Shown here: positions 17,287 to 26,641 of the stretch, piece by piece | How positions within the stretch are numbered: the stretch's first letter is position 1 | How the letters are laid out: every line of letters starts with the position of its first letter | Assembly (NCBI GenBank): GCA_017542245.1 | Contig: JAFXXN010000078.1 | Span: forward strand, 186,001 to 250,000 | Length of the DNA: 64,000 nucleotides | DNA from: Lachnospiraceae bacterium | Lineage (GTDB): Bacteria > Bacillota > Clostridia > Lachnospirales > Lachnospiraceae | Reading direction: 5' to 3' | Program-made: the position numbers and the translations under genes | The notes under the pieces: model-generated | Told to the model about the DNA's origin: nothing | Databases searched by the model: none | Seen by the model: the letters and a program-made list of their open reading frames with translations, nothing else

Positions 17287-18388
17287 TAAATCCGTTTACG
17301 GAGTTAAGTTTTGTCTGTATCTGATAATTGTCTTATGTTTATTTTCACTTGCAGGCTGTGCTTCAGAAGATGTATATCTTAACGATGCTGCGGAATTTTT
17401 TAAACAAGGCAATTATACTGATGCGGAAACTTCATTCTTAAGAGCTATACGTAACGGAGAGAAATCCATTACCGTGTTTTCGGGATACGCGTTTAATCAG
17501 CTGAAAGCAGGAGATACCAAAGGGGCAAAGGCATTATTTGAGCTGATGATAAATCAGAACAATACCTATGGTAATTATTTTGACAGTGAACCTGCAACCG
17601 GTGAAGCTGTAAGACGTGGATTGCTGAAAATCTATATGGAAGAAAACGATTACGAAAAAGCCCTTGTTATGTTGAGAGAGCTTGGTGATACCATAAATGA
17701 CAAAACACAGAGCGCTCAGTTTAAAGCAGATGCTGTAGCTTTGGCCTGGAGACTTATGAACGACAGTGAAGAGACGGGAAAAGGTACTGCTAAAGATCCT
17801 GTATATGATACCGATGAACTCATCAAAATGATAACTGCATCGATAGAAGCGGGAAATGCTGATGTGAAATCTTACAGGATGCGTGCGGATCTTTATTGGA
17901 CAAAGAAAGAATGGGATCTGTGGGAGGCTGATGAAAGAAAAATCATCGGGCTAAAGGACTATGCCATGGACGAGTATAATTATATCTACGGTATGCGTCT
18001 GGCGGAAAAGAGTTCTACCGATGTACTTTCCCTTGTAGATGAAGTCGTGGGCTATCTGAACGGTCATTCTTCATATATAGATGACTACAGCGAAATACTT
18101 CCTATGGTTTTAAAAGCTGCCGACATCTCTTCGAGGGTAGAATGGGATAAGGACAGTAACTATTATTTTGATCTCGCTGAAAAATATATTCAGGCCGCTG
18201 AGAATAAAAATGTTTCGGATAATGAAATACTAAAGTTTAAGATCATTGTTGCCGAGAGAAAAGGCAAGATGGAGGTAGCATATAAGTTACTCGGGGTTTA
18301 TCTGGAACATTGTCCGGATGACAGGATGGCTTATAAAGAACAGAAGTATCTTGAAAACAGAATAGGAATTTCACAGGACAATCCGTAA
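17270..18388 (+). CDS. TPR-like lipoprotein
   Basis: 372 residues. A signal with lipobox SLAGC (cysteine about residue 30) predicts a membrane-anchored surface lipoprotein. From about residue 35 the sequence reads as helical pairs of tetratricopeptide type (DAAEFFKQGNYTDAETSFLRA; ALFELMINQNN; YEKALVMLREL; GKMEVAYKLLGVYLEHCPDD). It starts inside the end of the synthetase gene (17-bp overlap), so translation is probably coupled. Its partner and function are unknown. Confidence 0.8.
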   Translation: MQLKNDKSVYGVKFCLYLIIVLCLFSLAGCASEDVYLNDAAEFFKQGNYTDAETSFLRAIRNGEKSITVFSGYAFNQLKAGDTKGAKALFELMINQNNTYGNYFDSEPATGEAVRRGLLKIYMEENDYEKALVMLRELGDTINDKTQSAQFKADAVALAWRLMNDSEETGKGTAKDPVYDTDELIKMITASIEAGNADVKSYRMRADLYWTKKEWDLWEADERKIIGLKDYAMDEYNYIYGMRLAEKSSTDVLSLVDEVVGYLNGHSSYIDDYSEILPMVLKAADISSRVEWDKDSNYYFDLAEKYIQAAENKNVSDNEILKFKIIVAERKGKMEVAYKLLGVYLEHCPDDRMAYKEQKYLENRIGISQDNP

Positions 18389-18400
18389 AATAGCGTAAAT

Positions 18401-18434
18401 AGGGAGTAAACACAATATCTTGTGTTTACTCCCT
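18401..18434 (+). terminator. Strong 15-bp inverted repeat after the TPR lipoprotein
   Basis: AGGGAGTAAACACAA, four-base loop, then its exact complement. Seven A's rather than T's follow on the plus strand, so it is not a classical terminator, although the stem is strong enough to stop or protect transcripts. Confidence 0.55.
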
Positions 18435-18464
18435 AAAAAAATATCTTTATATTGTATTTTGGTG

Positions 18465-18493
18465 TTGACTTCTTTTTAATCATCTGTTACAAT
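18465..18493 (+). promoter_or_regulatory. Sigma-A-type promoter of nrdD
   Basis: TTGACT (18465-18470), 17 bp, TACAAT (18488-18493). The GGAGGAGAAGGA ribosome site at about 18549-18560 follows. Confidence 0.75.
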
Positions 18494-18561
18494 AATTTAC
18501 GTCGGCGCGATTAGTGCCCCTTAAAGAAAATTATTCGAGGATTATACCGGAGGAGAAGGAA

Positions 18562-20994
18562 ATGACCAATTTCAGTGTAACAAAAAGAGATGGCGAGATT
18601 GCGGATTTTGATCTGTCTAAGATTTCCAACGCCATCAAAAAGGCATTCAATGCCACAGAACAACTTTATAATGATGATATAATAAATCTTCTTGCATTAA
18701 GAGTTACATCTGCTTTCCAAACCAAAATTAAGGACGGATGTGTAAATGTAGAAGATATTCAGGACTGCGTTGAGGAGGTTCTGAATCAAACGGGGTATAA
18801 TGAAGTAGCAAAAGCTTACATATTATATAGAAAGAGCCGTGAGAAGATCAGAAACATGAAGTCCACCATCCTTGATTATAAGGAACTGGTGAACAGCTAT
18901 GTAAAAGAAGAGGATTGGCGTGTAAAGGAAAATTCCACTGTTACATATTCAGTAGGTGGACTTATCCTTCACAATTCAGGCTCTATTACGGCAAACTACT
19001 GGCTTTCGGAGATTTATGATCAGGAGATAGCAAACGCACATCGTAATGCTGATATTCATATTCATGATCTGTCCATGCTTACCGGATATTGTGCAGGATG
19101 GTCTTTAAAACAGCTTATAAAAGAAGGATTGGGCGGTATCCCCGGAAAGATCACATCGTCTCCCGCAAAGCACTTAAGCACACTGTGTAATCAGATGGTT
19201 AACTTCCTCGGGATCATGCAGAATGAATGGGCCGGAGCTCAGGCGTTTTCATCCTTTGACACATATCTTGCTCCTTTTGTTAAGAATGACAACATGTCAT
19301 ATCATGATGTAAAACAGTGTATACAGTGCTTCGTTTACGGAGTAAATACACCCAGCCGCTGGGGTACACAGGCTCCATTTTCTAATATTACTCTTGACTG
19401 GACCGTTCCAAACGATCTGGCAGAACTTCCCTGTATTATCGGCGGAAAAGAGATGGATTTCTGCTATAAGGACTGTAAGAAGGAAATGGATATGGTAAAC
19501 AAGGCATTCCTTGAGATAATGATCGAAGGTGATGCTAACGGCCGTGGATTCCAGTATCCTATTCCCACATATTCGATCACAAGGAATTTTGACTGGTCGG
19601 ATACAGAGAATAACAGACTTCTCTTTGAAATGACAGCAAAATACGGTACACCTTATTTCTCGAACTATATCAATTCAGATATGGAGCCTTCGGATGTTCG
19701 TTCCATGTGCTGCAGACTTCGTCTTGATTTAAGAGAACTCAGAAAGAAATCAGGCGGATTCTTCGGTTCAGGTGAATCCACAGGTTCTGTTGGCGTAGTT
19801 ACAATAAATATGCCCAGGATTGCATATCTTTCCGCGACTCCCGAAGAGTTTTATAAGAGACTTGACCGTATGATGGATCTTGCTGCCCGTTCACTTAAGG
19901 TTAAAAGGGAGATTATTACAAAACTTCTTGAGGAAGGTCTCTATCCTTATACTAAGAGATATCTCGGAACATTTTCAAATCATTTCTCGACTATCGGTCT
20001 TGTAGGAATGAATGAGGTCGGACTTAATGCCAAGTGGCTTGGAAAAGATCTTACCGATACAAAAACTCAGGACTTTACTGTAGATGTTCTGAATCATATG
20101 AGAGAAAGACTTTCCGATTATCAGGAAGAATATGGAGATCTTTATAACCTTGAAGCTACACCTGCAGAAAGCACAAGCTATCGTCTTGCAAAGCATGACA
20201 GAAAGCGTTGGCCCGATATCAGGACCGCAGGTGCAAAGGGCGATACTCCTTATTATACAAACAGCTCACACCTTCCTGTTGAGTTTACAGAGGATATTTT
20301 CGCTGCCCTTGATATTCAGGATCGTTTACAGACTCTTTATACATCAGGAACAGTATTCCATGCATTTATCGGCGAAAAACTTCCTTCATGGGAGTCAGCA
20401 GCAAAGCTTGTACGTACAATCGCAGAGAATTATAAGCTTCCTTATTACACTATGTCGCCTACATACTCCATCTGTAAGAAGCATGGGTATCTGACAGGAG
20501 AACAGTTTAAGTGTCCTATCTGCGGCGATCCCGCTGAGGTTTATTCAAGAATAACCGGATATTACAGACCTGTTCAGAACTGGAACGCAGGAAAATCTCA
20601 GGAGTATAAGAACAGAACAACGTACACACTTGAAAAATCTAACCGTTATTCTATCGGAGCAGGCTGCTGCAATTATGATTCGGATGATATAGCCGTTAAC
20701 CTTGATAAAAATACAGAACCTCTTGATTTTACAAAGGCTGATGTGGAATCATCCAAGATTAAGGAACTTACCGGAGACGGATTATACCTCTTTACTACCA
20801 AGACCTGTCCGAACTGCAGACTTGCTAAGCAGTATCTTGACGGAAAAGAGTATACTGTTGTTGATGCCGAAGAAAATCCCGAGCTTGCTAAGGAATGGGG
20901 AATAATGGCAGCGCCTACACTTGTAGTACAGACTGACGGACATCGTACAAAATATGCCAATGCGTCAAATATTAAGAAATTCGCAGAAATTTAA
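18562..20994 (+). CDS. nrdD: Anaerobic ribonucleoside-triphosphate reductase with C-terminal thioredoxin/glutaredoxin-like domain
   Basis: Class III reductase that makes dNTPs without oxygen using a glycyl radical. 810 residues from the ATG at 18562, chosen for its GGAGGAGAAGG site. An N-terminal ATP-cone (about 3-95, VTKRDGEIADFDLSKI) gives allosteric control. The zinc cysteines lie near CPICG. The glycyl radical is G666 in SRITGYYRP. After about residue 735 an extra domain carries a CPNC redox pair (C749, C752) with a later cis-proline segment MAAPTLVV, resembling glutaredoxin/NrdH. The activase NrdG is not encoded in the window. It heads a block with thyA and folA. Confidence 0.93.
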   Translation: MTNFSVTKRDGEIADFDLSKISNAIKKAFNATEQLYNDDIINLLALRVTSAFQTKIKDGCVNVEDIQDCVEEVLNQTGYNEVAKAYILYRKSREKIRNMKSTILDYKELVNSYVKEEDWRVKENSTVTYSVGGLILHNSGSITANYWLSEIYDQEIANAHRNADIHIHDLSMLTGYCAGWSLKQLIKEGLGGIPGKITSSPAKHLSTLCNQMVNFLGIMQNEWAGAQAFSSFDTYLAPFVKNDNMSYHDVKQCIQCFVYGVNTPSRWGTQAPFSNITLDWTVPNDLAELPCIIGGKEMDFCYKDCKKEMDMVNKAFLEIMIEGDANGRGFQYPIPTYSITRNFDWSDTENNRLLFEMTAKYGTPYFSNYINSDMEPSDVRSMCCRLRLDLRELRKKSGGFFGSGESTGSVGVVTINMPRIAYLSATPEEFYKRLDRMMDLAARSLKVKREIITKLLEEGLYPYTKRYLGTFSNHFSTIGLVGMNEVGLNAKWLGKDLTDTKTQDFTVDVLNHMRERLSDYQEEYGDLYNLEATPAESTSYRLAKHDRKRWPDIRTAGAKGDTPYYTNSSHLPVEFTEDIFAALDIQDRLQTLYTSGTVFHAFIGEKLPSWESAAKLVRTIAENYKLPYYTMSPTYSICKKHGYLTGEQFKCPICGDPAEVYSRITGYYRPVQNWNAGKSQEYKNRTTYTLEKSNRYSIGAGCCNYDSDDIAVNLDKNTEPLDFTKADVESSKIKELTGDGLYLFTTKTCPNCRLAKQYLDGKEYTVVDAEENPELAKEWGIMAAPTLVVQTDGHRTKYANASNIKKFAEI

Positions 20995-21031
20995 TACCGA
21001 TACGGTTACAATTTAATCATGTCAATCATGG

Positions 21032-21078
21032 GACGGTTATGTGATTGACCGGGAAAACCGGTCGATCGCAGAGCCGTC
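21032..21078 (+). other. Nested hairpin in the nrdD-thyA gap
   Basis: Inner 10-pair stem GATTGACCGG / CCGGTCGATC (21043-21052 with 21058-21067, one G-T pair, loop GAAAA), enclosed by GACGG...CCGTC. There is no T-run. It could regulate or process the nrdD-thyA message. Confidence 0.5.
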
Positions 21079-21115
21079 TTAGTGGTTGAACCTAAATGAA
21101 AAAGGATGGGAAAGA

Positions 21116-21964
21116 ATGAGTGCAGCAGATGATTTATTTATAAAAATGTGCAGAGATATTTTGGAAAACGGTACAAGTACAGAGGATGAAAAAGTCCGTC
21201 CTCACTGGGAGGATGGAACCCCGGCCTATACCATAAAAAAATTCGGTGTTGTAAACCGGTATGATCTGTCTAAGGAGTTCCCGGCCATGACACTGAGGAA
21301 AGTTCCTATAAAAACAGCTACAGATGAGATTTTATGGATATGGCAGAAGAAATCAAATAAAGTAAGTGAACTCGGAAGCCATATCTGGGATCAGTGGGTA
21401 GATGAAGAAGGAACCATAGGAAAAGCATACGGGTATCAGCTTGGAGTTAAGCACAAGTATAAGGAAGGAATGTTCGATCAGGTTGACAGGGTTATCTATG
21501 ATCTGAAAAATAACCCTTTCAGCCGAAGGATCATGACAAATATATATGTACATCAGGATCTGTGTGATATGATGCTTTATCCATGTGCATATTCTATGAC
21601 GTTCAATGTAACAAAACCCGCAGGAGGCGGGAAACTGGTGCTTAATGCTATACTTAACCAGCGTTCTCAGGATATTCTGGCCGCAAATGCATTTAATGTA
21701 TGCCAGTATGCTGTTCTCGTTCATATGCTGTCAAGGGAATGTGATATGCAGCCCGGAGAATTTGTCCACGTAATAGCAGATGCACATATTTATGACAGAC
21801 ATATTGATATTATTAAGGAACTTATAGAGCGTCCGACATATCCGGCTCCTTTATTCTGGTTAAATCCCGATAAGAAGGACTTTTATTCGTTTACAAAAGA
21901 TGATGTACGTCTTGATAATTATCAATACGGGGAACAGGTGACAAACATTCCTATTGCTATATAA
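21116..21964 (+). CDS. thyA: Thymidylate synthase
   Basis: 282 residues; methylates dUMP to dTMP with methylenetetrahydrofolate. The nucleophile is C157 in YPCAYS, the phosphate-binding arginines are in SRRIM and NQRSQD, and the dUMP-binding asparagine is in AFNVCQYA. The sequence diverges from the E. coli enzyme (Q-R-S-Q-D where most have Q-R-S-C-D) but keeps the catalytic set. The ATG at 21116 is chosen over the upstream TTG at 21086; its ribosome site is only moderate. The TAA stop lies inside a dispersed hairpin element. folA, which recycles the dihydrofolate produced, is next. Confidence 0.93.
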   Translation: MSAADDLFIKMCRDILENGTSTEDEKVRPHWEDGTPAYTIKKFGVVNRYDLSKEFPAMTLRKVPIKTATDEILWIWQKKSNKVSELGSHIWDQWVDEEGTIGKAYGYQLGVKHKYKEGMFDQVDRVIYDLKNNPFSRRIMTNIYVHQDLCDMMLYPCAYSMTFNVTKPAGGGKLVLNAILNQRSQDILAANAFNVCQYAVLVHMLSRECDMQPGEFVHVIADAHIYDRHIDIIKELIERPTYPAPLFWLNPDKKDFYSFTKDDVRLDNYQYGEQVTNIPIAI

Positions 21965-22050
21965 CAAAATTGAAGATATCCCCCACCTCTTAGCATAGCA
22001 TCATTTTGTTACCGAGGAAACGCTAGATGCGTTTTCAAGGTGACATTGAC
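21960..22050 (+). repeat. Dispersed hairpin element, long copy B
   Basis: Begins TATAACAAAATTGA (thyA stop TAA inside it). TTTTGTTA at 22004-22011 inverts the opening. The second hairpin pairs GTTACC (22008-22013) with GGTGAC (22039-22044) and AAACGC (22018-22023) with GCGTTT (22029-22034). It ends ACATTGAC. A second AATTGAC follows at 22054-22060. It occupies most of the thyA-folA gap. Confidence 0.75.
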
Positions 22051-22088
22051 CCAAATTGACAAAAAATCGGCAAAAGGAGAATTATATC

Positions 22089-22586
22089 ATGAAACTTATA
22101 GCAGCAGTAGACAATAACTGGGCCATCGGTTATAAAGGCAGACTTCTTGCAAGCATTAGAGCCGATCAGATGAATTTTAAAAAGCTGACTTTGGGCAGAG
22201 TAGTTGTACTTGGAAGAAAAACAATGGAGACTTTCCCCGGGGGAAGACCGCTTGTACAACGAAGGAATATCATACTGTCAAGGAATCCCGATTATGAGGT
22301 AAAAGGGGCAGAAGTAGTTCACAGTAAGGAAGAACTGTTGGAACTCATTAAGGATGTAGATACCGATGATGTTTTTATCATTGGCGGAGAAAGCCTTTAT
22401 CATGAATTTCTTCCATTATGTGATACTGCTATAATTACAAAAATAAATTATTCATATGAAGCAGATGCATATTTTCCGAATCTTGATAAGGATGAGGAAT
22501 GGGAATGCGTTGAAGAAGGCGAGGAGCAGACCTGTTTCGATATGGAATTTAAGTTCCTTACATATAAAAGACGGGTCAGTGAGTGA
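22089..22586 (+). CDS. folA: Dihydrofolate reductase
   Basis: 165 residues; reduces dihydrofolate with NADPH, closing the cycle opened by ThyA. The typical start MKLIAAVDNNWAIGYKGRLL is interrupted only by normal variation; GRKTMETFPGGRPL and the NADPH loop IGGESLY are present. I chose the ATG at 22089, which has AAAAGGAGA upstream; the TTG at 22056 would begin inside the repeat region. Confidence 0.95.
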   Translation: MKLIAAVDNNWAIGYKGRLLASIRADQMNFKKLTLGRVVVLGRKTMETFPGGRPLVQRRNIILSRNPDYEVKGAEVVHSKEELLELIKDVDTDDVFIIGGESLYHEFLPLCDTAIITKINYSYEADAYFPNLDKDEEWECVEEGEEQTCFDMEFKFLTYKRRVSE

Positions 22587-22603
22587 ACAACCTGAAAAAA
22601 ATA

Positions 22604-22632
22604 TTGTAAATCTGTTATGTTTTTGATATAAT
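22604..22632 (+). promoter_or_regulatory. Sigma-A-type promoter of galM
   Basis: TTGTAA (22604-22609), 17 bp, consensus TATAAT (22627-22632). TTAGGAGGAC ribosome site before 22677. Confidence 0.8.
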
Positions 22633-22676
22633 GTCTATTTAAGTAGTTGAAAAAGTCATATTAGGAGGACATCAGC

Positions 22677-23735
22677 ATGGGTATAACATCTAAAGAATTC
22701 GGTCTGACCAAGACAGGAGAAAAGGTAACTCTATACACAATTACAAATTCAAAGGGAATATCTGCAGAGGTTATTGATTACGGAGCAATACTCAGGGCTC
22801 TGTATGTTCCGGATAAGAACGGAAAGACTGACGATATAGTACTGGGATATGATGATGTTGCTTCCTATGAAGTAAATCCATGCTTTTTCGGAAGTACTAT
22901 CGGAAGAAACGCAAATCGTATAGCAAATGCTGAATTTAGTATAAACGGTAAAGTATATACCCTGGAAAAGAATGATAACGATCATAATAATCTCCACAGT
23001 GATTTTATGAAATGTTTTAACAAGAGACTTTTTAAGGGGGAAGTTTTAGAATCAGAAAATGCAGTAAAGTTCAGCCTCTTCAGCCCCGATCTTGATCAGG
23101 GATTCCCCGGAAATCTTGAGGCAGATGTTATTTACAGACTTACTGAAGAGAACGGACTTGAGATAGAATATTTCGCAAAATCGGATAAGGATACTGTATA
23201 TAACCCTACAAATCACAGCTATTTCAATCTTGCGGGACATGCTTCGGGAACAGCAATGAACCATAAGCTTAAGCTGGATGCTTTATTCTTTACACCGGCC
23301 GATCACGAGAGTATTCCTACCGGAGAAGTATTCAAGGTCGCAGGAACACCGTTTGACTTTACTGAACCGAAAGTTATAGGAGAAAGAATTGACGATGATT
23401 TTAAACTGCTTCGCTTTGGAGGAGGATATGACCATAATTATGTCCTTAATAAGAAAAAAGGCGAACTGGCAGAAGCAGCTGTTCTTTCGGAAGATGTCAG
23501 CGGAAGATGCATGACAGTTTATACTGACCTTCCCGGCATACAGTTTTATGCAGGAAACTTTATTAAAGAAATGAAGGGTAAAAATGGGGCTACATACTCA
23601 AAGAGATACGGAGTTTGTCTTGAAACACAGTTTTTCCCTAATGCTATAAACCAGAACAATTTTGATTCACCGCTTCTTAAGGCGGGAGAAGAATTCCACA
23701 GTATCACAAAGTATGTCTTTTCTGCAGAGGGATAA
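22677..23735 (+). CDS. galM: Aldose 1-epimerase
   Basis: 352 residues; interconverts alpha and beta anomers of aldoses such as galactose. Seen in the sequence: the substrate-binding GRNANRIANAEF, the catalytic histidine in PTNHSYFNLAG, and the C-terminal catalytic glutamate in GVCLETQFFPNAIN. It is cytoplasmic with no signal. It has its own promoter and sits 25 bp before the Rel gene; no other sugar genes are near, so a role in general sugar mutarotation is likely. Confidence 0.92.
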   Translation: MGITSKEFGLTKTGEKVTLYTITNSKGISAEVIDYGAILRALYVPDKNGKTDDIVLGYDDVASYEVNPCFFGSTIGRNANRIANAEFSINGKVYTLEKNDNDHNNLHSDFMKCFNKRLFKGEVLESENAVKFSLFSPDLDQGFPGNLEADVIYRLTEENGLEIEYFAKSDKDTVYNPTNHSYFNLAGHASGTAMNHKLKLDALFFTPADHESIPTGEVFKVAGTPFDFTEPKVIGERIDDDFKLLRFGGGYDHNYVLNKKKGELAEAAVLSEDVSGRCMTVYTDLPGIQFYAGNFIKEMKGKNGATYSKRYGVCLETQFFPNAINQNNFDSPLLKAGEEFHSITKYVFSAEG

Positions 23736-23760
23736 CCTCAAAAGTTTCAGAGGTAAGATT

Positions 23761-26022
23761 ATGGATGTTAGTAAACCTATGATGGAGATTCCGGCTGATT
23801 TTACAGATCCTGAAATTCTCTATGAAAAACTGAAAAAACGAATACTCCAATATCATCCTTCTTCGGATCTTGATCTGGTTGAGAAGGCTTATAAGCTTGC
23901 CTATGATGCACATAAGGATCAGAAAAGAAAATCAGGTGAACCGTATATCATTCATCCGGTATGCGTTGCTCTGATACTTGCCGATCTTGAATTGGACATA
24001 GAGAGTATAGTAGCGGGTATACTTCATGATGTAGTAGAAGATACGGTCGTTACTCAGGAAGAGCTTGAAAAAGAGTTTGGAGCTGAAATAGCACTTCTTG
24101 TTGATGGTGTAACAAAACTTACAAAACTAAATTATTCTGCCGATAAAGTTGAGCTTCAGGCTGAAAATTTAAGAAAAATGTTCCTTGCCATGGCAAAGGA
24201 TATCCGAGTTATATTGATAAAGCTTGCGGACAGACTTCATAATATGCGTACGCTGAAGTATCAGCCGCCCCATAAACAGTACGAAAAAGCAAGAGAAACA
24301 ATGGATATCTATGCCCCTATAGCACAGAGACTCGGTATATCTAAGATAAAGATAGAACTGGACGATCTGTCATTACAGTACATTGAACCGAATGTATATA
24401 AGGAGCTTTCTGAAAACGTATCCAAAAAGCTCGCAGATCAGGCAGATTTTATTCATGAGATAACCGAAGAAGTAAGTAATCACATAAAAGATGCAAACAT
24501 TGATGCAAAAGTAAACGGAAGAGTAAAGCATCTGTTCAGCATTTATAAAAAAATGGTGACTCAGAATAAAACCCTTGACCAGGTTTATGATCTGTTTGCA
24601 GTGAGAATAATTGTTAATGATATAAAAGACTGTTATGCAGCGCTTGGCGTTATACATGAAATGTATAAGCCGATACCGGGGCGTTTTAAAGATTATATAG
24701 CGATGCCCAAGCCCAATATGTACCAGTCTCTTCATACTACGCTTATCAGCCATAGCGGACAGCCGTTCGAGATACAGATAAGAACTTTTGATATGCACCG
24801 TACAGCTGAATACGGTATTGCTGCACACTGGAAATACAAGGTTGATCCCGAAGGAAAGATGAGTCCTGACTCTGAGGAGGCAAAACTTACCTGGCTTCGA
24901 CAGATCTTAGAGTGGCAGCAGGATCTTTCCGATAACAAGGAATTCCTTATGCTTCTTAAGGATGATCTTAATCTGTTCTCTGAAAGCGTATTCTGTTTTA
25001 CCCCTACTGGAGACGTAAAGAATTTGACTGTAGGTTCAACGCCTATAGATTTTGCTTACAGTATACACAGTGCTGTCGGAAACAAGATGATCGGAGCCCG
25101 TGTCAACAATAAGATGGTTCCGAACGACTATATAATTCAGAATGGCGATCAGATAGAGATTATAACATCAGCCAATTCTAAAGGACCATCTCTTGACTGG
25201 CTGAAGATAGTAAAGACCACTCAGGCGAAGAACAAGATAAATCAATGGTTTAAAACGGAAAATCGTGAGGATAATATCCAGCGTGGAAAAGATGTATTTA
25301 TTGCTCTTTGTAAGTCGAAGGGAGTTCAGCCTTCAGATCTTTTAAAACCTGAGTATATAGATGTTGTACTTAAGAAATACGGATATAAAGACTGGGAGAA
25401 TATCTATGCTTCAATAGGGCATGGAGCATTGAAAGAAGGTCAGGTATTTGCTCGCCTTCAGGATGAATATAACAAACAGCATCCTCATGAGATGACAGAT
25501 GAAGAAATTCTTGAGAGTATGCCGGATAAACGTGCCAAAAAACCTGAGGTTATTGTTAAAGGCAGCGTGATAATGCAGGGAGCAAACGATCTTGCAGTTC
25601 ATTTTTCAAAGTGCTGTTCTCCGGTAAGAGGCGATGAAATAGTCGGATTTACAACGAGAGGAAGAGGAGTATCCGTTCACAGGAGTGACTGTCATAATAT
25701 TCTTTCGCTTTCTGAAATGGAAAGGAAACGCTTACAGCCTCTTGAATGGAATACCGAAGAAGATCATAAAGAAGATAAACTTTTCCTGGCTGAAGTAAAT
25801 ATTTATGCTAAGAACAGACCCGGAGTTCTACTCGGAGTATCCAAAGTCCTGACAGAAAACAATATAACCATTTCTTCCGTTAATGCAAGGGCCGGAAAGC
25901 AGGATACAGCTACTATAACAGTAAGTTTCAATATAAAGGATACCGAAACGCTCAACACTATCATCTCAAAACTGCGCAATGTTGAAAGTGTCATCGCTGT
26001 TGACAGGGCTATGGGAGGTTGA
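23761..26022 (+). CDS. relA: Bifunctional (p)ppGpp synthetase/hydrolase, Rel family
   Basis: 753 residues; makes and breaks the stringent-response alarmone. Domain order: HD hydrolase (about 40-200, with HDVVEDT intact), synthetase (about 230-370, with GRFKDYIAMPKPN and YQSLHTT), TGS (about 400-460, FCFTPTGDVKNL), a zinc-finger-like helical region with HFSKCCSPVRGDE, and a C-terminal ACT domain (about 680-753). Both active sites look intact. The start at 23761 avoids overlap with galM. The next gene starts 1 bp after its stop, so it leads an operon with an MBL hydrolase, HemZ and an HD-GYP protein. Confidence 0.95.
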   Translation: MDVSKPMMEIPADFTDPEILYEKLKKRILQYHPSSDLDLVEKAYKLAYDAHKDQKRKSGEPYIIHPVCVALILADLELDIESIVAGILHDVVEDTVVTQEELEKEFGAEIALLVDGVTKLTKLNYSADKVELQAENLRKMFLAMAKDIRVILIKLADRLHNMRTLKYQPPHKQYEKARETMDIYAPIAQRLGISKIKIELDDLSLQYIEPNVYKELSENVSKKLADQADFIHEITEEVSNHIKDANIDAKVNGRVKHLFSIYKKMVTQNKTLDQVYDLFAVRIIVNDIKDCYAALGVIHEMYKPIPGRFKDYIAMPKPNMYQSLHTTLISHSGQPFEIQIRTFDMHRTAEYGIAAHWKYKVDPEGKMSPDSEEAKLTWLRQILEWQQDLSDNKEFLMLLKDDLNLFSESVFCFTPTGDVKNLTVGSTPIDFAYSIHSAVGNKMIGARVNNKMVPNDYIIQNGDQIEIITSANSKGPSLDWLKIVKTTQAKNKINQWFKTENREDNIQRGKDVFIALCKSKGVQPSDLLKPEYIDVVLKKYGYKDWENIYASIGHGALKEGQVFARLQDEYNKQHPHEMTDEEILESMPDKRAKKPEVIVKGSVIMQGANDLAVHFSKCCSPVRGDEIVGFTTRGRGVSVHRSDCHNILSLSEMERKRLQPLEWNTEEDHKEDKLFLAEVNIYAKNRPGVLLGVSKVLTENNITISSVNARAGKQDTATITVSFNIKDTETLNTIISKLRNVESVIAVDRAMGG

Positions 26023-26023
26023 G

Positions 26024-26641
26024 ATGGAATTAGTACATATGATGCTGGGACCTATGCAGGTAAACTGCTATATTGTCTGGAATCCGGAAATAAAAAAAGC
26101 ATATGTGATCGATCCCGGAGATTGTGCGGGATCAGTATTTGAAAAATTGAAAACGCTTGGGCTAAGCTGTGCGGCAATTTTATTGACACACGGACATTTT
26201 GATCACATTACGGGTGTAAATGAATTAAAAGAACTGACCGGGGCAAAGGTTTATGCCGGTAAAGGTGAAGCAGTTCTTTTGGCGGATGACGATCTAAATG
26301 TATCAAAAAGAGTAAGGCGGCCTGTTAGGGTTGTGCCGGACAGATTGATAGAAGACGGTGAAGTAATAGCTGATTTTGGTATGGCTTTTAAAACAATATT
26401 TACTCCCGGCCATACTCATGGCAGTGTATGTTATTATTTTGAAAAGGAGGGAATCCTTTTCAGCGGAGATACTCTGTTTAAATCAGGAATGGGAAGAACG
26501 GATCTTCCTACGGGTAGCGAAAGTGAATTATATGCTTCTATAATACACAGACTTATATCACTTCCGGAGAGTACCGTATGCTATCCGGGGCATGGGGAGG
26601 CAACTGATATTGCAAGTGAAAGTAAGTATTTCAGGGCTTGA
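26024..26641 (+). CDS. Metallo-beta-lactamase-fold hydrolase, glyoxalase II-like
   Basis: 205 residues. The metal site is visible as THGHFDHITG with later histidines in TPGHTHGS and CYPGHGE and the bridging aspartate in FSGDTLF. This matches small hydroxyacylglutathione hydrolase-like proteins found after rel in many Firmicutes. The ATG at 26024 follows GGGAGG inside the end of the rel gene. The true substrate is unknown; glutathione is often absent in Clostridia, so another thioester is likely. Confidence 0.9.
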   Translation: MELVHMMLGPMQVNCYIVWNPEIKKAYVIDPGDCAGSVFEKLKTLGLSCAAILLTHGHFDHITGVNELKELTGAKVYAGKGEAVLLADDDLNVSKRVRRPVRVVPDRLIEDGEVIADFGMAFKTIFTPGHTHGSVCYYFEKEGILFSGDTLFKSGMGRTDLPTGSESELYASIIHRLISLPESTVCYPGHGEATDIASESKYFRA

